Positions 1-7,580 of a DNA stretch of 9,957 bases are shown here, piece by piece. The position numbers were made by a program, and so were the translations under genes. The notes beneath the pieces are model-generated. The model had not been told where the DNA came from, ran no database searches, and was given only the letters and a program-made list of their open reading frames with translations. The stretch lies in assembly GCA_910577655.1 (NCBI GenBank), contig CAJTOW010000054.1:15782-25738 (forward strand). The letters run 5' to 3'. Position 1 is the stretch's first letter. Each line of letters begins with the position of its first letter. Source of the DNA: an uncultured Lachnospiraceae bacterium (lineage in GTDB: Bacteria; Bacillota; Clostridia; Lachnospirales; Lachnospiraceae).

Positions 1-533
1 TGGACATCGGGGTGGGCGTTGTTCAGCGCCTCCAGCCCCTCCGGCGCAGCGATGATGCAAATAAACTTGACGCTCCGGCAGCCCCGGGCCTTGATCTGGG
101 TGATGGCGTCAATGGCAGAGCCGCCGGTGGCCAGCATGGGATCGGTGACTACGATGGTTCTCAGTTCAATAGGAGTAGGGAGCTTGCAGTAATACTCATG
201 GGGCTCATGGGTCACCTCATCCCGGTACAGGCCGATATGTCCCACTTTGGCGCTGGGAACCAGGGCCAGGATGCCATTGACCATTCCAAGTCCTGCCCGC
301 AGAATCGGGACGATAGCCAGCTTCTTGCCTGAGATCATGGGGGTCATGCAGGTCTCGATGGGAGTCTCCACCTCCACATCGGCCAGGGGAAGATCCCGGA
401 GGGCCTCATACCCCATGAGCATGGCAATCTCCTCAATCAGGGACCGGAATTCATTGGTTCCCGTATTCTTGTTGCGCAGAATGGAAATCTTGTGCTGGAT
501 CAGGGGGTGGTTGAAAATGGTTACGTTTTCCAT
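1..533 (-). CDS. upp: Uracil phosphoribosyltransferase, 3' end cut by the window edge
   Basis: Makes UMP from uracil and PRPP in cytosolic pyrimidine salvage. Reading leftward from ATG at 533 gives 177 residues before the window ends; the family is usually about 209, so roughly 30 C-terminal residues, including the uracil-binding loop, lie outside. The visible part is typical: N-terminal FNHPLIQHKISILR (residues 7-20), IVPILRAGLGM (74-84), GLYRDEVTHEP (101-111) and the PRPP loop DPMLATGGS (131-139). An in-frame ATG also lies at 542, but the AAAGGA site ends one base before it and about ten before the ATG at 533, so 533 is preferred. No clear promoter is visible in the short gap after the upstream lipoprotein gene, so it may be partly read from that gene's promoter. 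Identity is near certain; only the truncation is a limit. Confidence 0.96.
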   Translation of the reverse strand, partial: MENVTIFNHPLIQHKISILRNKNTGTNEFRSLIEEIAMLMGYEALRDLPLADVEVETPIETCMTPMISGKKLAIVPILRAGLGMVNGILALVPSAKVGHIGLYRDEVTHEPHEYYCKLPTPIELRTIVVTDPMLATGGSAIDAITQIKARGCRSVKFICIIAAPEGLEALNNAHPDV

Positions 534-601
534 AGGTTTCATGTCCTTTCTGTGTGGTGTCTGGTGCAGTGACATTTTGTTCTTTGCTGATGTGTAAACC
601 T

Positions 602-624
602 CCATGCGCCCATCAGGCGCATGG
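602..624 (-). terminator. Hairpin after the lipoprotein gene, possible weak terminator or processing site
   Basis: A perfect 9-bp inverted repeat (CCATGCGCC / GGCGCATGG, 5-base loop) starts 4 bases after the lipoprotein stop codon. On the leftward strand it is followed by AGGTTTACAC, not a real U tract, so it is a poor intrinsic terminator. It may protect the 3' end of the lipoprotein message or only partly stop transcription before upp. Confidence 0.45.
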
Positions 625-628
625 AAAC

Positions 629-1471
629 CTATTTGGAATCCGGCACATAGACGACCAGTGCGTAATCGCCCAGGGCGTGGGGAACCGGAATGGAGAAGTA
701 GATGTCTCCGTCCTGTTCATAGCTGAAGGATTCCGGGAATGTCCCTTCAAAGGGGAAATCCGCGTTGTTGAACAGCTTTGTATAATAATCCAGGGAATTC
801 TCGTTCTTATACTTCATCAGCTCCGCATTCAGATCACTGCTGGCTGACACGAAATGGCAGTCACCAGACAACACATAGCCGGCCATGGTGTAGGGATCCG
901 CAAATTTCTCAAATCCAAGATCTTTAGCCTCTTTGACATCAATGGTATTGCTGTAAAAAACAGCTGTAGGTGAGGAGGCATCCTTCCTGGTGACTTCTCC
1001 CGTGTAGGTAATGGTGATCCGGTTGCGGTCCGCGCTTAAAACCCTGCATTTGATATTCAGGCTGTCTTCTGCCTCATTGAGACCATAAGCCTGGATGATG
1101 GAGAGGGCATTGTTCTTGATCAGATTGTCCACGGCCGTTGTCTGCTCCTGGTCGTCCAGATTCACCACAGACGGGTATTCGATGGATACTTTTCCGGAAG
1201 AGTAGGTATTCATCTTAGTGGAGACATTCCGTACATTCTGGGAGCCGGTGCTGTCGGCGGCTTCCGTGGAGGAGTCCGCCTTTTCGGTGGGTTCCGCTTT
1301 GGTGGTTTCCTCTGGCATAGTCTCGGCGGCGGATGTGTGGATGCTGGAAATATCAATCTTTTCCGGTTCTTTCTTCTTACAGCCGGTGGTCAGGCATGCG
1401 CCCAGCATGACGGCCAGGATCACAAGGCCTGCACGTCTGCCGTAGGTTCTTACATATTCTGGGTATTTCAT
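629..1471 (-). CDS. Secreted lipoprotein with possible DUF3298/RsiV-like extracellular domain
   Basis: 280 residues. The N-terminus has a basic start (GRR at 11-13), a hydrophobic stretch (14-25) and two possible lipidation cysteines, Cys26 (LGAC) and Cys31 (TTGC); Cys31, directly before KKK, looks the more usual position. Residues 32-85 form a Ser/Thr/Glu-rich linker, typical of lipoproteins that hold a domain away from the membrane. Residues about 86-280 form one globular domain that opens with a GKVSIEYP strand and closes with DGDIYFSIPVPHALGDY and a final beta strand; this layout resembles the DUF4163/DUF3298 domains of RsiV and PdaC, but that is a weak pattern-based guess. AGGAGG lies seven bases before the ATG. 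It has its own promoter far upstream and sits directly before upp without an obvious functional link. Its role is unknown; binding an extracellular ligand or cell-wall material is possible. Confidence 0.85.
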   Translation of the reverse strand: MKYPEYVRTYGRRAGLVILAVMLGACLTTGCKKKEPEKIDISSIHTSAAETMPEETTKAEPTEKADSSTEAADSTGSQNVRNVSTKMNTYSSGKVSIEYPSVVNLDDQEQTTAVDNLIKNNALSIIQAYGLNEAEDSLNIKCRVLSADRNRITITYTGEVTRKDASSPTAVFYSNTIDVKEAKDLGFEKFADPYTMAGYVLSGDCHFVSASSDLNAELMKYKNENSLDYYTKLFNNADFPFEGTFPESFSYEQDGDIYFSIPVPHALGDYALVVYVPDSK

Positions 1472-1644
1472 ATGGTATCCTCCTGATGATTCGTAAGTAC
1501 ATGTATGATTTGCAGTATGGCTGCGGCTGTGTGGTCAGCAGCAATATAGCTTTCGTAGGGCGGAGTCTGTAAGCCTGACAGCATTTTGCAATTTTTCTGA
1601 TTCTGCTGTGCTGTCTGGCTCTGTCATGGACCGCTTTCTTGTAC

Positions 1645-1653
1645 ATTATACCA
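1645..1653 (-). promoter_or_regulatory. Extended -10 promoter for the lipoprotein gene
   Basis: On the leftward strand the sequence reads TGGTATAAT, a consensus -10 with the TGn extension. The -35 position (about 1668-1673) is poor, as is common for extended -10 promoters, and an A/T-rich tract lies between. Transcription would start near 1638, leaving a 5' leader of about 165 bases before the ATG at 1471. I recognise no riboswitch in that leader. Confidence 0.65.
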
Positions 1654-1701
1654 AAAATTTTCTTTTATGGGTAGATAGAATCCTTACAGTTGTATTAAGG
1701 C

Positions 1702-1753
1702 AGTAACTGCTGTGTAACGGTTCAGATACCCCTTGAACTGTTACACAGTTACT
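1702..1753. repeat. Long hairpin, first copy of a dispersed palindromic repeat
   Basis: TGTGTAACGGTTCA (1711-1724) pairs with TGAACTGTTACACA (1734-1747) with one G-T wobble; beyond a 3-base bulge, AGTAAC (1702-1707) pairs with GTTACT (1748-1753), giving about 20 bp. The core 1714-1743 matches 9802-9831 at 25 of 30 positions in the same orientation. It lies upstream of the lipoprotein promoter, has no U tract and codes for nothing. It may be a small REP-like or non-autonomous mobile repeat. Confidence 0.7.
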
Positions 1754-1792
1754 ATGTATGGCCGGGGTGTTTTTTGAGACCGGCAGATACCA

Positions 1793-1817
1793 GCTCTGGA
1801 AAAGGTTTTCCCAGAGC
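1793..1817. terminator. Hairpin after the AraC-type gene, possible terminator without U tract
   Basis: GCTCTGG plus AAAA pairs with TTTT plus CCAGAGC, 11 bp with a single bulged base and a 2-base apex. It begins about 45 bases after the stop codon of the leftward regulator gene, where its transcript would be expected to end. Neither strand shows a U run next to the stem, so termination by this element alone is uncertain. Confidence 0.4.
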
Positions 1818-1861
1818 GCACCTCCCAAAACATCACCCTGCGTGAACAGTAATAACAGGGG

Positions 1862-2800
1862 CTACCGGGAATTCCCAATATCCAGGGGCAGCACATTCTT
1901 AGGTTTGCGCAGGGTCAGTTCCCGATACTTTTTCGGGGTGATGTTTTTGGTCTTACGGAAACAATCTGTATAGTAACTCTGGCTGCAGAACCCAACCGCA
2001 TTGGCGATGTCTGAGAGGCTTATATCCGGATCCTTCAGCAGGTCAATGCTCTTGTTGATTCTCAGATTGTTCAAATAGGAGAATATGGACTGTCCGGAAG
2101 CTTTTTTAAAGAAGCGGCAGCATTCACTACGGCTGATACTGAGCTGGCTGGCAATCTCATCCAGAGTAATTTTTTCATAAAAATGATCCTGCATATACTG
2201 GAGAATCACCTTGAGTCGGTCATTGTCATTGACCTCCACCAGGGGGGCGCCGCCATTTTTCCTGATCAAATGGTAGGTAAGCTTCCAGATCCAGATGATC
2301 CCGGCATGGATATCCAGCTCCATCTCATCAGGCTGCTCTTTTAACAGAGTCTGGATTTTCTGAATGGCAGAGAGCAGCTGCTGGTCTTCCTTTTGCCGTC
2401 TGGATAAAAGCAGGATCTGGGGATAGGGATGCTGGATGACCGGGCGGATGTATTTCTGGAAAAGGCGGCTGCGTTCATCAGGGTAGATGAAGGCAGGAGG
2501 TATGTCCAGACACAGGTAGGAAGAGGGCACTCCGCTTTTTCCTCTGGCAAAATGCACCTGCTGGGTGTTAATAAAGATGCCATCGCCAGACCGGACGTGG
2601 TAACTGGTGTTGGGCAGGAGAAAATCTACGGTTCCCTCTGTCACAAGGCAGTACTGGAAGGCTTCGTGCCAGTGCCAGTTGATGCAGTTGTAGGTGTCTT
2701 CATGAAACGTGGTATAGAAGACAGAAATGGGCAGTCCGGGAAGAATAGGTTTGATGAGCTCCTGGTTGTCCTCGGAAAACTGAATATCTTTTGCAATCAT
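1862..2800 (-). CDS. AraC-family transcriptional regulator with cupin-like sensor domain
   Basis: 312 residues from the ATG at 2800. The frame stays open upstream to a TTG at 2830, but GAGGTG lies just before the ATG at 2800, so that start is chosen. Residues about 20-100 form an AraC_binding/cupin-type sensor, with WHWHEAFQYCLVTEG (42-56) and a glycine-turn motif SGDGIFINTQQVH (71-83). Residues about 195-295 are the two-part DNA-binding domain: first helix-turn-helix ITLDEIASQLSISRSECCRFF (211-231) and second ISLSDIANAVGFCSQSYYTDCFRK (260-283), then the usual ITPKKYRE ending. The family usually activates nearby genes when a small ligand is bound. It is divergent from nhaC and shares a motif-rich control region with it, so it likely controls the five-gene set and possibly itself. 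The ligand is unknown. Confidence 0.95.
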   Translation of the reverse strand: MIAKDIQFSEDNQELIKPILPGLPISVFYTTFHEDTYNCINWHWHEAFQYCLVTEGTVDFLLPNTSYHVRSGDGIFINTQQVHFARGKSGVPSSYLCLDIPPAFIYPDERSRLFQKYIRPVIQHPYPQILLLSRRQKEDQQLLSAIQKIQTLLKEQPDEMELDIHAGIIWIWKLTYHLIRKNGGAPLVEVNDNDRLKVILQYMQDHFYEKITLDEIASQLSISRSECCRFFKKASGQSIFSYLNNLRINKSIDLLKDPDISLSDIANAVGFCSQSYYTDCFRKTKNITPKKYRELTLRKPKNVLPLDIGNSR

Positions 2801-2838
2801 GGCACACCTCAATATAGTGATAAAATACAATAATTTTT

Positions 2839-2992
2839 TGATATATTTTTGATTTTACCACAATATTGCGAAAAAAACCATACTTTTGCGAGCGAAGAAA
2901 GCTTCAGCAGAACCGGAAAGCTTTTTCATGGCTGATATATTCCTTGAACGCAATATTTTGATAAAAGAGAGGAAGGGATTGATATATTTTCC
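2839..2992 (+). promoter_or_regulatory. Three direct copies of TGATATATT, likely regulator sites
   Basis: TGATATATT starts at 2839, 2933 and 2980, all on the same strand. Starts are 94 and 47 bases apart, so one gap is exactly twice the other. The third copy overlaps the expected -35 region of the nhaC promoter, the usual place for an AraC-type activator. The first lies close to the start of the regulator gene and could serve autoregulation or looping. Binding by the neighbouring regulator is inference; the area is A/T-rich, which raises the chance of accidental matches. Confidence 0.45.
2859..2960. promoter_or_regulatory. Inverted CAATATT-containing motif pair in the divergent control region
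   Basis: CACAATATTGCG at 2859-2870 and CGCAATATTTTG at 2949-2960 match at 11 of 12 positions when one is reverse-complemented. Each follows a TGATATATT copy by 16-20 bases, so the two motif types seem to form composite units. They could be operator halves for the AraC-type protein or for a second regulator. Confidence 0.35.
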
Positions 2993-3012
2993 TGCTATTA
3001 AAGGACTATAAT
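2984..3012 (+). promoter_or_regulatory. Promoter of the nhaC-led gene set, weak -35
   Basis: TATAAT at 3007-3012 is a perfect -10. At 17-base spacing the -35 is ATATTT, far from TTGACA, which suggests need for an activator. A TGATATATT copy (2980-2988) overlaps it. Start of transcription would be near 3019, giving a leader of about 138 bases in which I recognise no riboswitch. Confidence 0.55.
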
Positions 3013-3157
3013 TAAATGCGTAAAAAAGATACCGCAACATCCTGATACAGATTTGCAGACCAATAACGGGGGAGATACAGACCGGGGGGCAAAAATGTGA
3101 TGGAGACGGGAAGCTGTCTGGTTTCAAAACAGAAAATCCAAGGAGGAAGAAAAAACT

Positions 3158-4552
3158 ATGGGGAAGGAAAAGAAACAAACAACCTTTGGCTTTGCAGCTC
3201 TGGTGATGATCACATGCTTTGCCTTTATTATGATTCCGGGGGCACTGCTGGGGGCTAAGATTCACGTCATGTTCCTATTGTCATGGCTGATTGCATTTCC
3301 GTTGTGTATGTATCTGGGATACAGCTATAAGGAGCTCCAGTCCGGTATGATCGGATTCATACCCAAATGTGTTGTTCCGGTGCTGCTGATCCTGACCATT
3401 GGTGCCCTGATCGGCTCCTGGTGTGCCAGCGGAACCATTGCCTATATCACTTATCTGGGATTGCAGGTTATCAATCCCAGATACTTTATGGCGACGGCAT
3501 TTGTGGTAACTCTGATCTGTGCATGCTTTACGGGAACCAGCTTTGGCACCTGCGGCACCATCGGCGTGGCCCTCATGGGGGTGGCCCTGGGAATGGGCCT
3601 GGATCCCTACTGGGCGGCAAGCCCTATCTTGTGTGCAGCCGTGATCGGTGACGGCATGTCCCCGCTGTCGGACACGCCCAATGTAATCGCTGGCGCGGCG
3701 GAGGTGGATATGTTCGAGAGCGTAAAATTCCAGCTGCCCATGACAATTCCGGTCGCGGTCCTGAGTTTTCTGTTCTTCCTGGTTATGGGGGCCACAGGTT
3801 CTGTGGAAGCAGCAGATACCTCATCCATCGGGATTCTGGTCCGGGCCATCGGTGACAGCTATCACCTGGGGATTTACTGTATCCTGCCGGTCGTTCTGGT
3901 ATTTGGCCTTCTGGTGATGAAGTTCCCGGCAATCCCGTCTATCCTGGTGGGAAGTCTAAGCGCCCTGGGGATAGCCTGTATCTTCCAGGGAGAGACCTTT
4001 AAGAACGTGATCAATGCCATGTGGAACGGTTATACCCTGGAAGCAGAGAACGAGATGGTGGCAAAGCTGTTCAGCCGCGGCGGTATCTCCGGCATGACGG
4101 GCACCTGCGTCCTGATCATCTTTTCCTTCGGGCTGTTTGGAATCCTCAATGAGGCGAAGATCCTGGATACCCTGGTAGAGCCGCTGTCCAGGCTGATCAG
4201 ATCCCGTTTAAGCGGTGTAATCTGCGTAATTATCCTGGGCTTTCTGGCCAATCTGTCCTCATCTGCCAGCTTTTCGGAGGTATTTACCGGCAATATCATG
4301 ACACCGGTGTATGATAAGGCTGGCCTGAACAGGCTGGATCTGGCAAGAGCCGCGACCGTAGGCTGTCTGGCATTCTCCATGTTCATTCCGTTCGTGGTCA
4401 TGCCGGCCACAGTGACTGCTTCCCTGGGCGTGGATCCGGTGAAAATGATCCCGTATTACATCAGTATGCCCATCTACCTGGTGGTGATCCTGGTGATCAC
4501 CGCGCTGAATCTGGATAAAAAGCTTCTGGAGAAGCATGAGCAGAAACAATAA
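3158..4552 (+). CDS. nhaC: NhaC-family Na+/H+ (or substrate/cation) antiporter
   Basis: 464 residues, an integral membrane protein with about 11-12 hydrophobic segments from residue 10 to 452 and short charged ends. The NhaC-family signature GDGMSPLSDTPN is at residues 164-175, preceded by the GTSFGTCGTIG segment (126-136); a second conserved-looking region, ANLSSSASFSEVFTGN, lies in the C-terminal half. Length is normal for the family. Members exchange Na+ for H+, and some carry substrates, such as the malate/lactate antiporter MleN, so here it may move an organic or amino acid with cations rather than serve general sodium balance. AGGAGG precedes the ATG by 11 bases. It is the first gene after the divergent control region, which links it to the AraC-type regulator and the downstream enzymes. 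The family call is firm; the transported substrate is not. Confidence 0.93.
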   Translation: MGKEKKQTTFGFAALVMITCFAFIMIPGALLGAKIHVMFLLSWLIAFPLCMYLGYSYKELQSGMIGFIPKCVVPVLLILTIGALIGSWCASGTIAYITYLGLQVINPRYFMATAFVVTLICACFTGTSFGTCGTIGVALMGVALGMGLDPYWAASPILCAAVIGDGMSPLSDTPNVIAGAAEVDMFESVKFQLPMTIPVAVLSFLFFLVMGATGSVEAADTSSIGILVRAIGDSYHLGIYCILPVVLVFGLLVMKFPAIPSILVGSLSALGIACIFQGETFKNVINAMWNGYTLEAENEMVAKLFSRGGISGMTGTCVLIIFSFGLFGILNEAKILDTLVEPLSRLIRSRLSGVICVIILGFLANLSSSASFSEVFTGNIMTPVYDKAGLNRLDLARAATVGCLAFSMFIPFVVMPATVTASLGVDPVKMIPYYISMPIYLVVILVITALNLDKKLLEKHEQKQ

Positions 4553-4592
4553 CATGGGGATAACCAGAGGGGAGGGTGTTTGGCGGTTGTCT

Positions 4593-4676
4593 GGGCAGCT
4601 GCCCGGATGATATCATAATAATGTACTCCAGGAGTCTCCCCGCACCTGCTTTTGCGGCTGATATTCCGGGAGTACA
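4593..4676 (+). other. Structured spacer between the antiporter and M20 genes
   Basis: The 151-base gap holds a perfect 12-bp palindrome GGGCAGCTGCCC (4593-4604) and a nested fold: TGTACTCC (4622-4629) pairs with GGAGTACA (4669-4676), enclosing CCGCA (4640-4644) with TGCGG (4653-4657). No U tract follows, so simple termination is unlikely. It may set a cut or stability point so that the carrier and the enzymes are made in different amounts. Confidence 0.4.
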
Positions 4677-4703
4677 GAATATCAATTGAGGAGGGATTTT
4701 ATC

Positions 4704-5879
4704 ATGGAAAAACTGTATGAGAGAATTGCAGCATATATTGACAGTCACCGGGAAGAGATGGTGGCAAAGCTGTGTGAACTGGTGAACCTGGAGGGGCATT
4801 TTGAGGAAAAGGGCAATGTGGAGATGGCCCGTGACTGGTTCCAGAGAGAGCTTGAGGCGGAAGGCTTCGTGTGCCGGATCCGCGAGGTAGCGCCGGACCG
4901 TGCCGGTATTCTGACTGGCATTCTGGGGGAGGACCGTCCGGGCAGGCCGGTCATGTTCTCCGGACATATTGACACGGTTCATTACAAGGGATCCTTTGGA
5001 GGCGACAATCCCTGCAGGGTGGAGGATGGCCTGATCTATGGCCCGGGGGTTCTGGATATGAAGGGCGGTCTGATTATCGCGCTGTATGCAGTGAAAGCCC
5101 TGAATTCCATCGGCTATGATGCCCATCCCATTAAGTTCCTGGTGGATGCGGAGGAGGAGTCGGATCACGTGGGGAATGACTGCGACCGGTATATGACTGA
5201 GGAGAGCCGGGGCGGCCTGGTGGCCTTTAACATGGAGTGCGGTGAGCTTCAGAACCGTCTGTGTACGGCCCGTAAGAGCCAGTACACCTATTATCTGACC
5301 GTGGACGGTGTAGGTGGTCATGCGGGAAATGATTTCCTGCGGGGAAAGAATGCTATTCACGAGGCAGTTCACAAGATTGAAGAGATCATCCGACTGACAG
5401 ACCTGGACCAGGGAACTACCGTGACTACGGCAGTCATTAAGGGCGGCGGCCATACCAGTGGAATCGCGGATCACTGTGAGGTGGTATTCGATGTGCGTGT
5501 CAGTAATGAGGCGGAGGCAAAACGGATTCTGGATGCCATGCATGCCATTGCCGCGAAGACCTACATAGAGGGGACAGCCACGAAGCTGGATTATTACCGG
5601 GCCAAGCTGGCTCCCCTGCAGGAGACGGAGGATGTACTGCGGTTCTTCAATCTGATTAATAAAGTAGCTGTAGAGTCCGGGTTTGAGCCTTTTGGGAAGA
5701 TTCACCGGGGCGGCGCCACGGATGCCGGCAATATCAATGCGGCGGGCGTGCCGGTGGTGGATGCCTGCGGGATACGGGGGGATTTTGCCCACAACAGGAA
5801 GGAGTACGGTGTCCAGGAATCCCTATATGACCGGGCCAAGATTTTTGCCGGAGTGGTTGCAAAGATTGACGAGCTGTAA
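4704..5879 (+). CDS. M20-family metallohydrolase (CPG2/ArgE/DapE type)
   Basis: 391 residues, a two-zinc cytosolic amidohydrolase or peptidase. Visible residues by family pattern: zinc ligands His88 (in SGHIDTVHYKG), bridging Asp118 (GVLDMKGG), Glu151 with catalytic Glu150 next to it (DAEEES), Glu178 (NMECG) and C-terminal His363 (FAHNRKEY). The lid/dimer domain spans about 190-300 and contains GVGGHAG with His206. All key residues are present, so it should be active. Motifs resemble carboxypeptidase G2, which cuts C-terminal glutamate from conjugates, but family members also act on N-acyl amino acids and dipeptides. The frame is open upstream to TTG at 4686, but the strong GAGGAGGG site eight bases before the ATG at 4704 sets the start. 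It lies between two carriers, suggesting that it hydrolyses an imported conjugate. Substrate unknown. Confidence 0.93.
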   Translation: MEKLYERIAAYIDSHREEMVAKLCELVNLEGHFEEKGNVEMARDWFQRELEAEGFVCRIREVAPDRAGILTGILGEDRPGRPVMFSGHIDTVHYKGSFGGDNPCRVEDGLIYGPGVLDMKGGLIIALYAVKALNSIGYDAHPIKFLVDAEEESDHVGNDCDRYMTEESRGGLVAFNMECGELQNRLCTARKSQYTYYLTVDGVGGHAGNDFLRGKNAIHEAVHKIEEIIRLTDLDQGTTVTTAVIKGGGHTSGIADHCEVVFDVRVSNEAEAKRILDAMHAIAAKTYIEGTATKLDYYRAKLAPLQETEDVLRFFNLINKVAVESGFEPFGKIHRGGATDAGNINAAGVPVVDACGIRGDFAHNRKEYGVQESLYDRAKIFAGVVAKIDEL

Positions 5880-5987
5880 GCAGCTGCCAGTGACTATGGA
5901 GCATATGACAGACATCTGCTGTTTGACGGAGCAGTGGATTCTGTCAGTGATGAGAGTTCATGGACTGGCGGCGGAAAGGAGTGTGTC

Positions 5988-7580
5988 ATGAATTTACCCA
6001 TGAACCCGTTTTTCTGGGTCATGGCCCTGGTGCCGGTATTATTTTTGCTGATTACCATCATGAAGTTTGGATGGGGTGTGGCCAGGGCCGCCCCTGCCGG
6101 GATGGTCCTGGCCCTGGGAACCGCGGTGCTTTTCTACCGTTCCTCTCCCGTGGCGCTGCTCTATGAGAGCGGCAAAGGGATCTGGAATGCGGTGACCATT
6201 CTGCTGGTGGTGTGGCCGGCGGTATTTTCCTACGAGCTGACCTGCCAGTCCAGGGGTTTTGACGCCATCCGCCGGGGAGTCCAGGATCTGACCCGCCATG
6301 AGCTTTTGCAGATCCTGATTCTGGGCTGGATTTTTCCCAGCTTTCTCCAGGGGATCACCGGCTTCGGAGTGGCTGTGGCTGTGGGGGCGCCCCTGCTTCT
6401 GAGCATCGGGGTGAATCCCCTGTACAGTATCATCATCGTGCTGCTGTGCCACTCCTGGGGTGCCACCTTCGGAACCCTGGCGCTGGCCTGGGAGGCCCTG
6501 GCCGAACAGTCCGGCGTGGCTGGAGGGGAGGCTGCCCGGGCGGCATTTCTGGCGGCAGCCATGATCTGGTTTTCCAATTTTGTGGGAGTTTGTCTGTCCT
6601 GCTGGTTCTACGGCAGATGGAAGGCTTTAAAAGAGATCGCCCCGGTGGCCGTACTTCTTACGCTGATGACTGGTGGCGGGGAGCTGCTGCTGGCACCAGT
6701 CAATGCGACTATATCCAATTTTCTGCCATCAGCCGCAGCGCTCTTTGCCACCTTTCTTCTTTGCAGAATCCCGCACTATCAGAGGTCCTGGCGGCTGGAG
6801 GGAAGTCCTATTATAAAAGAGCAGAAGGAAGCGGCTTCTGGCCAGACTCCAATGACTTTCCATGAAGCATTTCTGCCTTACTATGTATTGACTCTTGTTA
6901 CAGTGATTTGTCTCCTGATCCCGCCGGTCAACAGGCTCCTGGGCCAGTGGCGTCTGGGATTTGCTTTCCCGGAGACGGTAACCGGATTTGGTTATGTGAC
7001 CGGGGCGGAACATATGTTCTCTCCTATGAAGCCACTGACCTATGCGGGAACCTTCCTGGCCTTGTCGGCAGGGATCAGCGGGATCTGTTACTGCCGGAAG
7101 GGATATCTGGACGGATCTGGAGTCCGGGCTGCTGCCCTGAGGACGGCAAAGAAATGTATTTCCCCCACTATTGCCATCACCTGCTTTATTATCATGTCCA
7201 GGTTCATGGGAAGCAGCGGCCAGATCCATGTGCTGTCCCAGGGGATTGTCTCGGTGCTGGGACGCTACTATGTGCTGGCGGCGCCTTTTTTGGGGATCCT
7301 GGGAACCTTTATCACAAGCAGCAATATGTCTGCCAACATTCTGCTGGGAAATTTCCAGATGACGGCTGCCACCTTCCTGGGGATCCGTCCGGCGGTGACT
7401 CTGGCTTTGCAGACCGCAGGCGGTGTGCTGGGAACGGCATTTTCACCGGGCTGCGTGCTCATGGGAATCTCTACCACGGGAATGGCCGGGGCGGAGGGGG
7501 AAATCTTAAGGAGGATTGTACCTGTGGCGGCAGGGTGCGGGGCGGTATTTGGAATCGTTGCTTTCTTGTTTTTAATCTGA
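5988..7580 (+). CDS. LctP-family organic-acid (lactate-type) permease
   Basis: 530 residues with about 12-14 membrane segments. LctP-family marks are FLQGITGFGVAVAVGAPLL (119-137), matching the family's Gly-rich GFG region, GTFITSSNMSANILL (from about 439), matching the GSFITGSNTSSN region, and STTGMAGAEGEILRR near the end. A hydrophilic loop with KEQKEAASGQ splits the two halves. LctP proteins import lactate or glycolate with protons; the divergent details here leave room for another hydroxy or oxo acid. The frame runs open all the way back to the preceding gene's stop codon, but AAGGAG six bases before the ATG at 5988 marks the real start. It follows the M20 gene by 108 bases with no terminator, so co-transcription is likely. 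Having a second carrier in one set is notable. Family call strong, substrate open. Confidence 0.92.
   Translation: MNLPMNPFFWVMALVPVLFLLITIMKFGWGVARAAPAGMVLALGTAVLFYRSSPVALLYESGKGIWNAVTILLVVWPAVFSYELTCQSRGFDAIRRGVQDLTRHELLQILILGWIFPSFLQGITGFGVAVAVGAPLLLSIGVNPLYSIIIVLLCHSWGATFGTLALAWEALAEQSGVAGGEAARAAFLAAAMIWFSNFVGVCLSCWFYGRWKALKEIAPVAVLLTLMTGGGELLLAPVNATISNFLPSAAALFATFLLCRIPHYQRSWRLEGSPIIKEQKEAASGQTPMTFHEAFLPYYVLTLVTVICLLIPPVNRLLGQWRLGFAFPETVTGFGYVTGAEHMFSPMKPLTYAGTFLALSAGISGICYCRKGYLDGSGVRAAALRTAKKCISPTIAITCFIIMSRFMGSSGQIHVLSQGIVSVLGRYYVLAAPFLGILGTFITSSNMSANILLGNFQMTAATFLGIRPAVTLALQTAGGVLGTAFSPGCVLMGISTTGMAGAEGEILRRIVPVAAGCGAVFGIVAFLFLI

Noticed and set aside
1377..1828. Two short leftward open frames (1377-1646 and 1646-1828)
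   Set aside because: No ribosome site, low-complexity translations, one overlaps the lipoprotein gene and the other covers the hairpin repeat; no protein family recognised.
3020..3157. Possible riboswitch in the nhaC leader
   Set aside because: Repeated CAGACC and G-rich bits are present but I found no stable long pairing or known motif.
2855..3265. A 136-codon leftward frame across the AraC/nhaC control region
   Set aside because: Runs through clear promoter and ribosome-site DNA and into nhaC; translation is Ser/Phe-rich with no recognisable domain.
4497..5792. A 431-codon open frame opposite the M20 gene
   Set aside because: It is antisense to a gene with all catalytic residues, has no family motifs and no ribosome site; long antisense frames are usual in coding DNA of this composition.
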